NCBI GenBank assembly: GCA_914767715.1
Contig: OU612073.1
Location: 22,012,001 to 22,072,000 of the forward strand
Direction of reading: 5' to 3'
DNA: 60,000 nucleotides
DNA from: Membranipora membranacea
Lineage: Eukaryota > Bryozoa > Gymnolaemata > Cheilostomatida > Membraniporidae
Each line of letters begins with the position of its first letter. Position 1 is the first letter of the stretch. Of this stretch, positions 1-13,600 are shown piece after piece. The notes under the pieces are model-generated. The model was not told the DNA's origin and made no database searches. It was given only the letters and a program-made list of their open reading frames with translations. The position numbers and the translations under genes are program-made.

Positions 1-779
1 TGTAAATACAGGCACACGCCATACATAGCGATATTTCCTGCTCACTTTAATGTTTGCCCAGTAATGAGTTGTGGCCTACGAGTGTTTTCACCGAACAAAG
101 CTTCTGCATATTCCAATGATCAGTCTTACAGGAGAAGAAGAAGAAGACCACTCAGGATTCAAATTATGATGTAAATTATTGATATAAATCAGAGTAATTA
201 GGGTGAAAACTATTTCGACTAATGACAATAATTTGTGACAATAAAGGAGCGATGATGATGTCTGGTGAGGTTAGATTGAGACAGAGTATCACACATGAAG
301 CAGTCGGTGATGAAATGAGAGAGTAGACACTGATTAAGATTGGTAAAATTGAGCTAATAATCCTCAAATGCCGAGCAGAATTAGCTTAATCTACCGACTC
401 ACCGAGAGATGGCTGCATTGTCCCATTCAAATATCCTGATTGGTGATTATCTGTTTGCTCGCCTCTACATCTTATCTGAATTAAAGCTCTCCAGTTACAA
501 GTTTGAATCTAGAGTGGTAAATTACCCTGTACTTAGGCTTGATATAAACACATATTAAAAGTCACTCTCAATGCTGCAGAGTGTCAACTGTCAATCAAGG
601 AAAGAAGATATATACTGCGCGCTGCACGGACAGAAAGAAAGGGTAATTTACATTACACAGGAGACTTTATTTTTAACCCCTAAACAAAAGTGTGTTTCTG
701 TCGGAGAATATCAACATATTTTGGTCAGGAATAAACAGAAGTATGGTCTGGCCTTATAGTGGGTCACAAGTTGCTCTTG

Positions 780-1060
780 ATCCTTGTAGCAAGGATGTAA
801 TGCATCTTTGAAGTCAGAATGCATGTCAAAAGTGTGAGGCTATAAAAGATCTTTGTGCAGCAAGCTGCTAGAATTTGATACAGGCATTAAACAGCAATGG
901 CAGTGACACATTGTTCTTAGCCGATTGGCCAAGCATATTAGTAACACAAAGTTTAATTTTCATAATCAATTACTTTGCCAAGCATATCAGTCAATTTGAG
1001 TCAAATTAATTCAGTGGTGAAGATTATGTGGTGATCAGCACTGCAAGAGTGGTGCCTGAA
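780..1060 (+). repeat. dispersed repeat, copy 1
   Basis: This shares ordered blocks with 30925-31170. Both have a GCAAG(C/T)TGC block near the left, a GCAGCAAGCTGC block in the middle, and GGCAGTGACAC followed by CTTAGCC near the right. The copies are diverged by base changes and small indels. No coding capacity is visible, so it is probably a non-autonomous interspersed element of unknown class. Confidence 0.55.
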
Positions 1061-2063
1061 GGACGCTGCAAGCTCAGGTTAAACTTGCCAATTTTTCAAA
1101 AATTCGTTCTTTTTGTTACAGGACAGCATTTAAAAAGGGAAGTAAACGAGGGGATTAATTCAACATGATATGGTGTGAAGGATAGGTGAACCCAAGCCCT
1201 CACTAAAAATATTTGTACATCCGCTAGCATGTGAATCAAACTTGCCAGAGGGCAAGATTAGGAACGCCATCACATGGCTACTATAATGGCTGCAATCAAA
1301 AAGCAAACCTCAAATGTTTGCAATCAATTCTCCCTGATTATACCCAAAGAGATGATTACATACATTATAATACACCAAGTTAAAAAATATTCATTCAAAA
1401 TCTTGTATTCAAGTAATTTTTATTTTAGGAGCTTGAAGCTATGGGAGGTGAAATAATTGAGGAATTGTTAAACCACAGACGGAAACTCTGTTATGCCATG
1501 ATATGATCCATCACATCCAGTTATAAATGTGTTGTATTAGAGCGTATTTCTATTGTTATTCTGATAATGAAAAACAACTTGAATTTGGTAATTATTGGAA
1601 CTACCAACAAAGATCATGTACTTCATCATCAAAGTAAGTCTGTACACAATGTCACATGAATTTGTCCTGAGTATCCCAGCAACTGTTTGTCCAGGCCCTG
1701 GTATCAAGATGTACTCTTGACATGTCTCTGAGGTAAGACACCGCACCTACACTCTATGACGCATACAAACCACAAGATCCCTGGTTTTATTAAACAAATA
1801 AAGTTTTAGGTGGAGACAAACAATTCCATCTGGATGGCAGACCTTTGTGCGTTGCCCAAACATGTTGAAGTGAGTTTAAAAATAATATACTTACCAAGAA
1901 AGCAGGTGAAATTTTCTGTTGATCTATTCTCAGGACATTGACCCGAAGGAAAACACTTCAAAAGGTTCACCACATACATATTGTCACCATGTCATCGGCA
2001 CATATTATTCTGATACACTTTGACCTATAGGATTCTATAGGAGCTAATTTACATAATTACTCA

Positions 2064-2069
2064 TTTATT
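2064..2069 (-). promoter_or_regulatory. possible polyadenylation signal
   Basis: The minus strand reads AATAAA here, about 415 bases beyond the stop codon of the EF-hand/Death gene. The motif is common in AT-rich DNA, so support is weak. Confidence 0.25.
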
Positions 2070-2484
2070 TATATGTAATTAAATACAAGGCAGCAGGACA
2101 TGCAAAAAAACATGTTTGGCAAAGTCAGGCCACTTTGCAAAGAGAGACAAAAGAAAAATCACAAGGAAGCAAAAAGATCGGATATCAATTGTCAGCCATC
2201 TGGCACTTTTATATAAAATATGGATAAATAATGAAATTAAATCTGCATAATGCGGTTATTGTACATGATATACATGGTACCACATTTGTTGTAAGTCATT
2301 GTCTGATTCGGCAGATTCATTATTATAGTATTTACTGTCAAAGAAAAACTGTAAGGAAGACTTAGCAAAAATAGAGCCACTGGACAGAAAAGGTTCAAAA
2401 TAAGAGAAAGAAATTGTAACAAAAGACTTGCAAAACATAAAGTAGCATCAGTTATGGCCAAAAATTTCATCATACGCCTTATCA

Positions 2485-5400
2485 CTAATTATTTTCTCTG
2501 ACAGTAATACCGTATATAGCTCCTTTGAGTGCAGGGTTGCGTTTGTTGATTACTGTCCTCAGAACACGGACTGTTGCTCTCTCTTTCTGTTGATCTCTCC
2601 ATTTTGTCAACATAGCGTTAACCTAAAGTAGTAAGAGAGAAAAAACAATTTAGATGATAGTAAGTGAAAATGGATCTAATCACAGTGCTAAGCTAAGGGG
2701 AATTTCCTAGCGGAACCCAAACTGGAAATTTTACAGCAACACTTGGCAGTCATTGATAATGATAATGATAATGACTTCATTTTCCTCTGTAAGAAATGTT
2801 GAAAAACATTTCTCATGATGCAATTGGCTAAAAAAATGTTCTCACGTCAATTTCATCCCAACAGTACATTATATATATAAACATTATATGAAGTTTTGAA
2901 CTGCACAATTGAAAAATATATTCTGGCATTTACTGGTCCTGGCTCTGGTAATTAAAGAATCCTTACAGCGAGCGGAATGTCTGCGATTCAAAGACTTTCA
3001 GAGCACTTCACTTACATTCAAAATTTTAGCTACCTACTACAGTTGATTTATAGCCCCCCCCCCCCCCCGTTTACGACCGCAACCCAAACACCATTAAGGG
3101 CTTGCTGTGCCTAAACTGATTGCCCATGAGATATAGCCTCATCTTCATAATCATAATCATAATTCACCTTATTTCCTAAGACTAACCTTGCTCTGATCGC
3201 CCCTGTATTTGGATTCCTCAGATTTGATCTCTGAGTCTGAGAATCCTAGATCCCTTATGACTAGAGACCAGTCACTCATAACTCCAAGTTCTTTGGATAA
3301 CTCATCGATACTCTCCTGACAGACTAGTGCTGCATCTCGTAAATCTCTCTTAGTCCCGTCCACGTTACTACGCCACTTAAATCATATATAGGGAAAAGAA
3401 AACGTCAACTATCTGACACCAAATAGTTTATCTATTCTTAGAAGTTGTCTCCTGTCATTTTGTGCTAGACTTTTATTGTCAAGCAAAAGAAAAGAAGCTT
3501 GTTTATGTGGTAACATTTTTGTGAGGTCATACAAGAACAAAAAATATGCAAATAATGTGCTGACATAACATAGAGAACAATAGGGCTTTAAATGTTATGT
3601 CAATAAGCTCTGATTATGAGACATGAAATGTCCGATACTCCCTCATCACACAGACTGGTAGAAAAACATGGGGTGGCATTTTGTTATTTATGGTATTGGT
3701 ACATCAAATATATCAGACCTTCCAGTTGTTCTGAGCAACTTTTGTTGCCGACATTAACGAAAACCTTTTTAAATAAATACATGATAATAACATGACACAA
3801 GATTACCTGAGGTTCGAATCTTTGCTGAGCCTCCTCATTGATATCGCTAGGAATGATATTAAACTGTAACACTTCATTTAGTTGTGACTCAGGGAGAACA
3901 TTACATATCCTCATAAACTCATCAAAACTAAGTTCTCTGCTCGTTTTTGCTGAAAACAATGTATATTCTCAGTAGAACACACTGTGCGGCATTGTGACAC
4001 ATGTTATATGGAATAAATTTTGAATATTTGAAACTATGACAAACGATTTAGCACTCAGCACTGAATCAAATAGGGTCAGCGATCTAATAATGGTTGATGA
4101 TTGATCACTGGATTGCGGATGATGTGATATGGTTAGTCCTTACGAAAACAACCGATTAGGGCACAGCTATGTCCATCTTTTTTGATCAAACACCAACCGA
4201 CCTGACTAATTAATTGTCACAATTGGACAGGCCGTATACTAATGATTGGCCAATTTGATAAATAAAATCATTGTGAGAAGCTACATCTTTACTTGATTCA
4301 CTCACTATATCATTCTACTACACTTATTCAATATCCTTGCCCCGTTACGCTAGATGTTTGAACTTACAATATTTCTTTTACTATTACTTATATAATTCCT
4401 TAATGCCAATGGGATTTCAAATGATATTATAATACCAATCAGCTACCTGGATCGGGAGTTTTTTCTCATTACAGACAAAGTGCTGAAATGTGAGATTTGA
4501 AAGTAACAATATAGTATAAATAATATGTGGTATAATACGCCTGTATTAATGAAGATTTCCACAAATCAAACTTGAATTGAGTGCGCAAAGTCAGAATATT
4601 GGTTCCCAACAAAATTCTTACCTGCGGACGGGCTCATCGCCTCGAAGACAATATCTAAATACCGCTGTATTGTATCTTCATCTTTTTCAGGATATATTCT
4701 CTTCAGTATTTTACGGAACAGCTCTTTGCCTAAGGAGTTTCCTGAATAGAAAAAAGAAATTGACTTTACGTAGAAATTGTTCCAAGAGCTTTTTGTTACT
4801 GTATTTAATGTTTTTGATCCCAATATACTAAGTTGCTAAATTTTTTTGCCGAAGGGAAAAATTTAGCAACTTAGTATATTGGGATCAAAAATCTTCAATG
4901 TAGTTGTAACAGGTTTACTGTCAACAGTGGATAATAATATATTGTAGTTTTGCGTCATACACCAATGAAAACATTCCTTTTCTAACCGTTATTGAAGAAG
5001 GAGTAGACAGCTTTACACTTTTGCTCCACGGTAGCTTCACTCGTCCATTTCATTATGTTAAGGAATGTGTGGAAATGAACTTTGTCACCTCCGATCAACG
5101 CAAGAAGAAGATTCCTCATCAGTACGTCCTCCTGCAACAATAGTAACTATCTATAGACACAATTAGAACTATGCTGAGATGCAGCCTGGCAGCCTGTCTG
5201 GGTTGAGTGCCCACGCCAGCTGACATTGATGTTTTATTGATATGAAAATACAGTATTTTTAATGCATGTTCTAACCACCTGTTGGGGTTTGGGTATTGTG
5301 CGCGGCACATATTAGGGAAAAAACAAAAAAGGGGCCATTGAGATAAGGCTGGCACGTTGGTTGAAAATGTTATTTGCAAAATACGACGTATCGTAATTGG

Positions 5401-5848
5401 TCAGTTGTGTTTGCAAAAAATGTTCAACATGTTTGACAAAGGAGGCTTAGATGGTTGATAAAAGATTATAGCTAAAACACTTTTTTTTTATCACTTAATC
5501 AAGAGATGATGTGATTCCAATAAAACATGGGAAGATAGCTACACCACAGAAGCAAAAGGATTAAATAAAGAAATACACTCCATGCAACTTTAAGAATTAA
5601 TGACATAAATGATTATTAATACTACATACCTTGTAGCGTGGCTCAGTACTTATGTGACTGCTATGGATCATACCTGCTTCATCACAGCCCAGCTGTTGGA
5701 AGCGATTCCACAGCCGCTCAGTTTCCACGATAGACAGTTCAGCTAGCTCTGCATGTTTTGTGATCCAGTCCTTTTGGCTTGTGCTTGTTACATCTTGTGC
5801 GAAACCATCAGGGTAATTATGTATGACTGTTGACACAATATCACCCAT
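2485..5848 (-). CDS. EF-hand-like protein with C-terminal Death domain
   Basis: Six exons on the minus strand were joined in phase: 5848-5630 (upstream splice acceptor at 5863), 5131-4987, 4741-4622, 3949-3807, 3375-3187 and 2622-2485, giving 317 residues. Residues 1-209 have the helix pattern of calcineurin-B/CHP-like EF-hand proteins, for example the segments ETERLWNRFQQLG, VHFHTFLNIMKW and ELSFDEFMRI. The loop of the last hand lacks acidic residues at positions 1, 3 and 5, so Ca binding there is doubtful. Residues about 230-305 fit a Death domain: an amphipathic helix, DWSLVIRDLGFSDSEI, then MLTKWRDQ and a final ATVRVL helix. Death domains mediate homotypic signalling contacts. The chosen start reads MGDIVS, compatible with N-myristoylation except for the Asp at position 3. 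The acceptor just upstream implies a 5' exon that is either untranslated or encodes a missed N-terminus. The fold assignments are by eye. Confidence 0.7.
3054..3068. repeat. poly-C tract
   Basis: Fifteen consecutive C residues lie in the last intron of the EF-hand/Death gene. A 12-base G tract at 5921-5932 lies just upstream of its coding start. Confidence 0.9.
4811..4891. repeat. near-perfect 35-bp inverted repeat (hairpin)
   Basis: The arms 4811-4845 and 4857-4891 are reverse complements around an 11-base spacer. The hairpin lies in the intron between exons 2 and 3 of the EF-hand/Death gene, about 70 bases upstream of exon 3. No protein is encoded. It is probably a miniature fold-back element. 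Confidence 0.85.
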
Positions 5849-7611
5849 AGCATCAACTAGTGCTGAAAAATAACCATTAATCTTGTGGTACAAAATTGAC
5901 CAGTTAATGAGGTGAATGTAGGGGGGGGGGGGTGGAGGGGAAAGGTGGAGTATGAAAAGTTCATGTTATGTCACTTCGCAGCATATTGGCCGCCTGATTT
6001 TCTAAGTATTTGCATCTAAATTCTAGAAGAATTTATACTCTGTTCTTTAATATGACATACGTATCATACGTATCAGTTCTAAAAAGACATAAATACCAGT
6101 CTTTGGTGAGGAATGCATGATTACACCATAAGCCATTTACACAATAGCTGTACGCTACGCCCTCATACAGAACATATCATGCTCTTATGTATGTGAGATG
6201 TCTTGGTATTTTATGAGCATTTATGAGGGGCTGTGAGGCCTGTAGGCTATGCCTAGTGTGTAGGCACAGATCTTCTCACACAAAAGTTTTATGTTTTGGG
6301 TTGATACATCCTGAGGTGTGATACTGAAAGAACCTATCCGGATGCCTATTTGGCAACCACTGTCTGCCAGGCAGACAACTGGCGGTCGCTAAATGGGCAT
6401 CCAGTTACATAAAAGGCATCTGGACACAACTCTGACAGAGGCAGATTGGTTTCTAACAGATGTGGATGGGTTGTAGATGTTGTGCTAAAAATGTGTCCGG
6501 TAATTGACCATCTGCAACACATCTCTGTAAAAGGGCCATACCCATACCCATCCGGCAGTGCTCACTGGCCATCGTTTTCACCTTGAATTAATCTTGAAGT
6601 GTGACTGTCACAAACGTGTCCGGATGACTATTTGGCAAATGTTGATTGCCAAATACCCATCCAGAAGGGTTTGGAGCAGTAATATTTGCTGCAACAAACC
6701 AACCTTGATGGGCTCTGAGCTTTAATATTTGCTGTAATCACTCCATCCAGGTGGGTTTGTCGCCCATCATGAGTGTCTACAACCCATCCTCCTCTGTTAC
6801 GGACCCATCCGCCACTGTCAAATTTGTGTCTCGATGCATTTTATGCAACCGGATGCCTATTTGTCAACCACTGTGGATGCCAAGCCGACATCCGGCGGTT
6901 GCCAAATAAGCATCCTAATGGGATGTTAGTGTAGAGATTGATACAGGGTGAGATGTATGGCCAGTTAGAACTGCTGGATAGGTATCTTTCATAAGCGGAT
7001 GGCCCTTTTACAGAGATGTGTGGCAGATGGGTATTAATCAGATATAGTTTTACCACAACAAGGTAGGAAAAACTTAAGGCAAGTTTATACTGACTATTTA
7101 GTGGTTCTCATTAGAAGCTGGCCAAGGAACATTGTGACCCCATATATAGTGAGCAAATGACTTTTCAGGGTATAAGGCTAGTTAATGCAACGAATAATTA
7201 CTATTACCATTTGAACAAGGAAGTTGTCAGTCTCAGTGTGCAAAAGGCTGAGTCTTTTCTGTTGGCTTGGAAAATCCAGCTTTCTAACCGGATATATAAA
7301 CAACAGGTTCGCTGTTAGCAACTGAGTTGTTTTCAACTCTCCAATTGGCCTGAATATTTTTCTAATGTCCAATCATGAGACATATGAGTTTGTCTCTAAG
7401 TGCATTCCACAGAACAACAAGTATCTGCTGATAACCCTTGATCATGATGTCACAATCATATGTTCATGAGCAAAACACAACAATTGAAATTGAGTTGATG
7501 TTTCCAAACTCTACATTTCTCTAAAATAAACAGCTTGCACTAATTAGACTTCATCCTTGACAGTAGTGCAGTCACCTTTTCCTTAACTGTTACCACTCTT
7601 CTAAGATTGAA
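5849..7611. other. divergent intergenic region between genes 1 and 2
   Basis: This region separates two genes transcribed away from each other and should hold both promoters and the missing 5' exon of gene 1. About 700 bases (6335-7050) are repeat. No clear TATA box or initiator was identified. Confidence 0.6.
6335..7050. repeat. inverted-repeat cluster with CCGGATG...TTTGGCAA units
   Basis: Units starting CCGGATGCCTATTTGGCAA or a close variant occur near 6339, 6620 and 6850. Each is followed within about 60 bases by a degenerate inverted copy (TTGCCAAATA then GCATCC). A second inverted pair lies around CTCTGTAAAAGGGCCAT near 6523 and its reverse complement near 7002-7018. The arrangement suggests a nested or tandem non-autonomous DNA element. 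There is no coding capacity. Confidence 0.6.
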
Positions 7612-10600
7612 ATGGCTGGCGTCCAGCTAAATGTAAACAAGGATAGAGTGTCTTTCAGGCCTAAAGAGGAGGAAGCAAAGGTAAGACTAACTAATAATAA
7701 TAAGTGTTGCCTGGGCTAACTAAGGAAAGACTACTATTCTAAGATGAGAAGGACTCTCTCTGGACTATCCTACTATCTAGCCATCCTGTCTCATTACTTG
7801 CATTAATGAATAGAAGTTGTTGGTAAAGAAATGATATTACAAGTGATAAATAGCCTACTGGCTTGACTACTAGAGCTTGTCCACACCACAGTCCATCTCT
7901 AATATTGAGCCAGGTTGTGGGCATGGTGTTATCTTAATTAAGCCTAGTCAGAAGAGTGAGTGATGTATCTAGCTATATTAGTTGTGGGTGTACCTAAACG
8001 CATTAGCTGACGTAAGGCGTTAGGTTCGAATAGTCAATTCAGTAAGTACAACACTGTTGTGTATTTAAGTCAATCAATACGTTATCAATACAAAAGTTTA
8101 TGCTATTCTGAATAGGCACTAAAAACCGTCGCTGGCGATGGGTGTTGTAAGATATGTACCAGGCGATGTACGGGACATATCTTAAAGCACGCTAAGGCTA
8201 TACAGCATTGTTCTTGGTGCTGTAAGTGTAGGGACCGCATAAGTGCTGTACTACAGAGTCCCTACAGCACCTCCCACACGCCTCAAAACACACTTGTGTG
8301 TTGAATTGGACTATGTACCTGAAATATGTCTTGGCATGCATCATAGGCTCCACTAAACCCTCTACTATTTTATTTCAGAAAATTGACTACTGCCCATACA
8401 GAACTGGACTTTTTCTGTAATGATAGAATTTAACTCACTGTCACAATCAGCGTGTCTCTATATCATGAAAAACTCTTTGAGAATCTCACATGATTGAGTT
8501 TGTTTTCTTGCAGATTGTTTATACAGAACCAAACACACACATGAAACTAGGAGCAGGGAGTAACAAGAATGAATGTGTGTACGGCACGCTTTACATACTG
8601 GAGAAGGTGAGTAATATCAGACAGCCCAACTGTTCAATGTCATCCAAGGTGTAATGATGGTCGTCCATAAATCTACATAAGAACTGTGATTAAAAATGAC
8701 CCATAGTAAAATTATTCGTCTGACATTTATGTCTAGAGGTGGAATCGGATGGCCAGCGACAAACATCCTCATGATGATATCCTAATTCTTGGTATAATTG
8801 TATGGATTCAGAGGTAATAATCTAAGTGCGAAGTCATCTCAGTCATCAGATATAAATTCCGTATTGCCTTTTAGTTTGATGGTGTTCATGTTGAATGGAA
8901 GCCAAATAGAGTCGGGGATAGCTGGGCTGTTATCGATAAAGACAGGGAGGAATTTGAGATGGCTCATGAGGCAACAGAAGGTAGGTTAAGCTCAATTCAC
9001 TGTAAAGTATTTCTCTATTTCGAGATAAAAAGAGCCATGCGATTGGAGGTTCTTGTAGGAGTGCATCAACAACTTACTCTGGAGAATTTTCAGATCTACG
9101 CTGAACCGCGAGTCATTGACATTCTTTATCGTGAATCTACTGGTATTGTACAGTCAGTTTTTCAGGCTGAGTTTAATCATTAAAAACGTCGAATTTCAAA
9201 ATAGTTGATTTGAGTTGACTTCAGTTGTTTGAATGTCATTAATCACCCCGCATTTCTTCCATGAATTGCCCATGATCAATGAAAATATTTTATTTCTCTA
9301 TGTAGGTGCTGCAACAAACAACTCCAGAGTGGATAAGCTTAGTCGCAGCAGTATAGAGTTTGAACTGAGTCATGTGACAAGTTTTAAGAGAATGACGCGA
9401 TCAATCAAGGTGCCAGCGCACGTAATATTCATCCTCGATGGTGGTAAGAATTAATATCAGTCTGCATATTTTGGTTACTGGGGTTTTTTAATCTCCCCAA
9501 CATCTCACTGGTCTCCCTCCCTTTATTCAAGTGCAGCAGCTGAAACCTAATCAATATCAAGGATCTAACAACTTGGTTGTTCATATTAATACATCCAACT
9601 TTATCATCATTATTTGACCACTTATCTTCGTTCTATCATCACATAGGTATTATTAGCAATTATAAAGATTTGAAAGTAGTTGATTACTTGCAAGAAATCT
9701 TCAAAACCATTTTTATTATTATAGGTATGACGCACCCAGCTATATTCTTCCACAAAGGAGGTTCTGATAGGCTGATCAATCACCTTGAGAAACATGTCAT
9801 CGTCTCACAGTGAGTCAAGTTAAGATTCAGTCTACTACAAACTGCATAATCTCATTGTACTTTTTTGTTAGGTTTGAACTTGTCGAGATACTGGTAGTTT
9901 TTTACTCTGTGTAACTTAGATTGAACATATTCTTATGATTTTTGGTAACCCTTACCTGATATACCCTTGATTCTCTATGATTTATCTACATACAGGCCAG
10001 CTCGCCTAGTAAAGGAAACCAAGAAACAGTTGATTCGGTTCACAAATTATGTGATCATCATAGCCAAATGATTGACTACACCACTCATGGTTTGTATTGT
10101 CTAAATCAAAATTCTAAATCGGGAATAGGCTCAATATTTATACCGGGACTCAAACCTTATAAACCGTATCCCACACCCCACTGTTTCTCTTTTTGATAGA
10201 TCACACACAGATAATAATGTATTCCTCGTATCACAGCACCAGAGAGAAGCTCTCGAGACTTCATTTGATAAACTCAATCTGTTTGATGACACTTCTACTG
10301 CAGTTAAGGTATTCACTCTAGTGAATGGTTTCATTCATATTATTAATAGTATCCGCTTTATTCTCACTGATATTTAGTGACATCAATATTGAGACCTGCA
10401 AGAACTGAGATTGATAAAATACTGTCCCATAGTAAATTTGATATCTGATATGGCATTGTTATGACAAGCACTGAGTAGGTGAGTGTGACTTGAAACAATA
10501 ATCACTCACAACTCTCTGATTATTTATCTGCTTTTAGCTCATGACTCATAAGATGGTGACTTGTGACTACAAAAAAGGACTCATGACTCGTTAATGCACC

Positions 10601-13600
10601 AACAAGATTGTTAAATGATGATATTATACTTGAATTAGGAAGGCGATAAATCAATCCTTTAAATTTGGGACACTGAGAGGCTATGTCTTCTCATCAGGAG
10701 TAGGAGCTGCATTCAGTCACTAGTGACTAGGTTATTGTCCATTCTTTGTAGTGTGGAAAGTGATATGGCTGCCTGATTCTAATCAACTCTTTATGCATTC
10801 CTCTCATTTCAGCGATTTGCAACAAATCCGGTCACAACTACATTCTCAGGGTTTGCGCGTCTCACTAAAATCCTGACAGATGGTCTGGTTCATACCGATC
10901 CACAGAAAACTATGGCGCCAGACTTCTGTAATGAGCTGAGGATGTCTATAGATGAAAGTGAGACCGGCCTGAATACGGTGAGCTCATCTCAACCCGAGGA
11001 TCCAGACTTCTGTTTTATCGATGAAAAGGTACGCATGCTTTAAATTTGAAGAGTTTAGAATTATCACACTCCCTGCTTAGGAATATCACCATTTTTTACA
11101 TGAATCTATATTTAATTAGTAAATTTGTGAAAATTCATAAGTGTAGTGAAAGTGTTGAAGGTAAGTTTGATTCATCAAAAGGTATTAGGGGTCTCTGTGA
11201 GTGTTTGGCGATAATGTAAGCTCCGCGATTACGTCATCCTGAAGGAGGGATATTAGGTTAAATATATTCACAGAGGCACATCAGTACCAACAACCTCAAC
11301 ATACTATGCATGCGTTGCTCATTCATTGCGACTGAATAATGATGGGACTATAGATTATACTCTCCCTGTAGGTATTGCATAATGTTACCAGTAATCTCAG
11401 CTATTAATATGAGATATCTCTTTGTTTATCAGCAGCAATGATTGGGTGTACCTGTGCTCAATGAGATTGGGGATTTGATGAATTATATCATTGGTATGTG
11501 AAAAACAATGGACAAAAGTTTACCTGATGACCCTAACGCAAAAAAATCTGTAAATAAAGGTATCAAGTATCAGTATTTCCCACTCTGTAGGTATTACAAG
11601 ATCTTTTCATTTAATATTGTTATTTTGTAAATTTCAGGCATATTTACCAGAAGTGGAGAGGAGACCACGAGAGCGACCTCTAGACAGGAGAACATGGAGT
11701 TCTATGTTTAGTAGTGAGGGGAGAATAGCTGACCCTGCTGCTGTCAAACAGCTCATATTCAGAGGGGTGAGTTACAGAAATATGTGACAGGAAAACTTTA
11801 TATGAAAATTCTCGTAACTATGATTGATAATGAGGTTAAACAATTATTCACACAGATAAAGTGATTGAGTTAGGGAGGGAGGGAGGGGCAGTTGTAACCA
11901 TGGCTGTAGGAACCACTACAGGTTGATGTCTTGCCTAGTGGCCCATGTTGCAATACTGAGTAATATTAAAAGCTGGTTTCCAGCAGCAATCTGTAGAAGC
12001 CATTCCTATTATCTGTGGTTAAAGACGCCATCATGGTTGTCACATAGCCACAATGATAACCAAGGTTGTCTCGAAAATGCCAAGAAATAAGGACAGATTA
12101 GCACATCACTCCTCCAAACACTGGACAGTGGACAATTCTATGCATGACACACATATTTTTATGAATAGTGGCTTAACGCCATCTATCTCACTCCATCACA
12201 ATGTAACAATACATGCCTCAAAGCATAACACACAGGTATAACGCATACCGCCCTGCATCACTTGAGGATCAGGTTTCTCATCATCCAATGATTCTTACAC
12301 AATATGAACAGTTACTGGAGTTACAGTTTAGCTGGTATCTGTAGTCTTGACATTGTTTGTTGATAGGGAGTCGCGCATGAGGCCAGGTGTGATGTGTGGA
12401 AATTCTTACTCACATATTATCCCTGGGAATCTACAACAGCTGAACGTGAGGAACTGAGGCGCCAGAAAGTGTGAGTCTGATTACCAATATTGGAACATAC
12501 AATATGGACTAATGAATTGTAAAGTTTCATACACAGTATGCCGATTATGGCCACGTAAAAAATGAAATGGTGCTGTCTTCAATTGAATATTGCAATCTTC
12601 ATGGAAAAAGTAGATCAAGGTTTTGGGAAATCCATCTTTAGAATAGTATTAGTTAAGACGCTTGTTATCCATGTCATCTCAAGTATTCATATCCGTTAAT
12701 TAGATTGTCCAACCTGTTAAGCTGCATTTATACTGCTAATTAATTGGATAGATTCGGCTATATAAAGAGCTGACATTTTTGTGGTTTAATGATAGCTTGT
12801 AGAGAAGAAAAATCTGACTAAATAATCTGTTTTTCGATAGATTTGCCGTATAAATGCAGTTTTTTGTTTATCAAACAAATAAAACAACCGTGCATAAACA
12901 AAATAATGGAGTCATCGTTGGAGACTATTTTAACTTTCATTTTTACATTTTGTTTTCATTTGAGTGGTGATAATAACCATACATTATATTATTTTAAATT
13001 TGTTTTTCTGTCCTAGTGATGATTATTTTGCGATGAAGCTGCAGTGGAAGACAATGAAAGAAATACAGAAGAACAACTTTACTCAATTCAAAGATAGAGA
13101 AAGTCTCATAGGTTGGTTATTTATCAAGCTCTTGATTTTCTGCTGAGGATGATCCTATTACTTAATTATTTTATGTATCGATATGACTGTAACTGAAAGC
13201 AATTAGAAATAGTATTTTCAGGATAAAGTTCGATACTTACATGCATTGATAGTCGTTGTACACTACAATAATGTTGATTTCATCTGCAGTTACAAATTAG
13301 AATGGTCGAGTTCCATCTTTGGCTGAATAGATTGTGTCATTCTGTCTTTTGTGGATTTCTCATTGCTTGACCCTCTATTCTATCAGATCTTGGGGGAGGG
13401 GGATCAATCTTGCTGTGAGCTTGTCAGTAAGGAATAAGGGTTGCTGGCTTATGTGAATCTCCTTTTATCATTATCTTACACTCAATATATGTCCACTTGC
13501 TTCAGAAAAGGATGTGAACAGAACAGACAGAACGACTCCATTCTTCAGCGGAGACAACAACGATAAGCTAGTACAGCTAAACGATATACTCATGACATAC

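Larger units (their letters stand above)
1..2484. other. intergenic, left edge of window
   Basis: No convincing exon was found on either strand. The open frames are short, of unrelated composition and lack paired splice sites. The stretch holds one copy of a dispersed repeat (about 780-1060). Its right part should include the 3' untranslated region of the minus-strand EF-hand/Death gene. Confidence 0.6.

Noticed and set aside
7178-7372. Minus-strand open frame upstream of the EF-hand/Death gene as its N-terminus
   Set aside because: No matching donor or phase connects it to the exon at 5862, and the composition does not look coding.
9997-10069. Possible extra TBC1D15 exon after the AG at 9994-9996
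   Set aside because: It ends in a stop or breaks phase. Joining 9809 directly to 10200 keeps phase and matches the family length.
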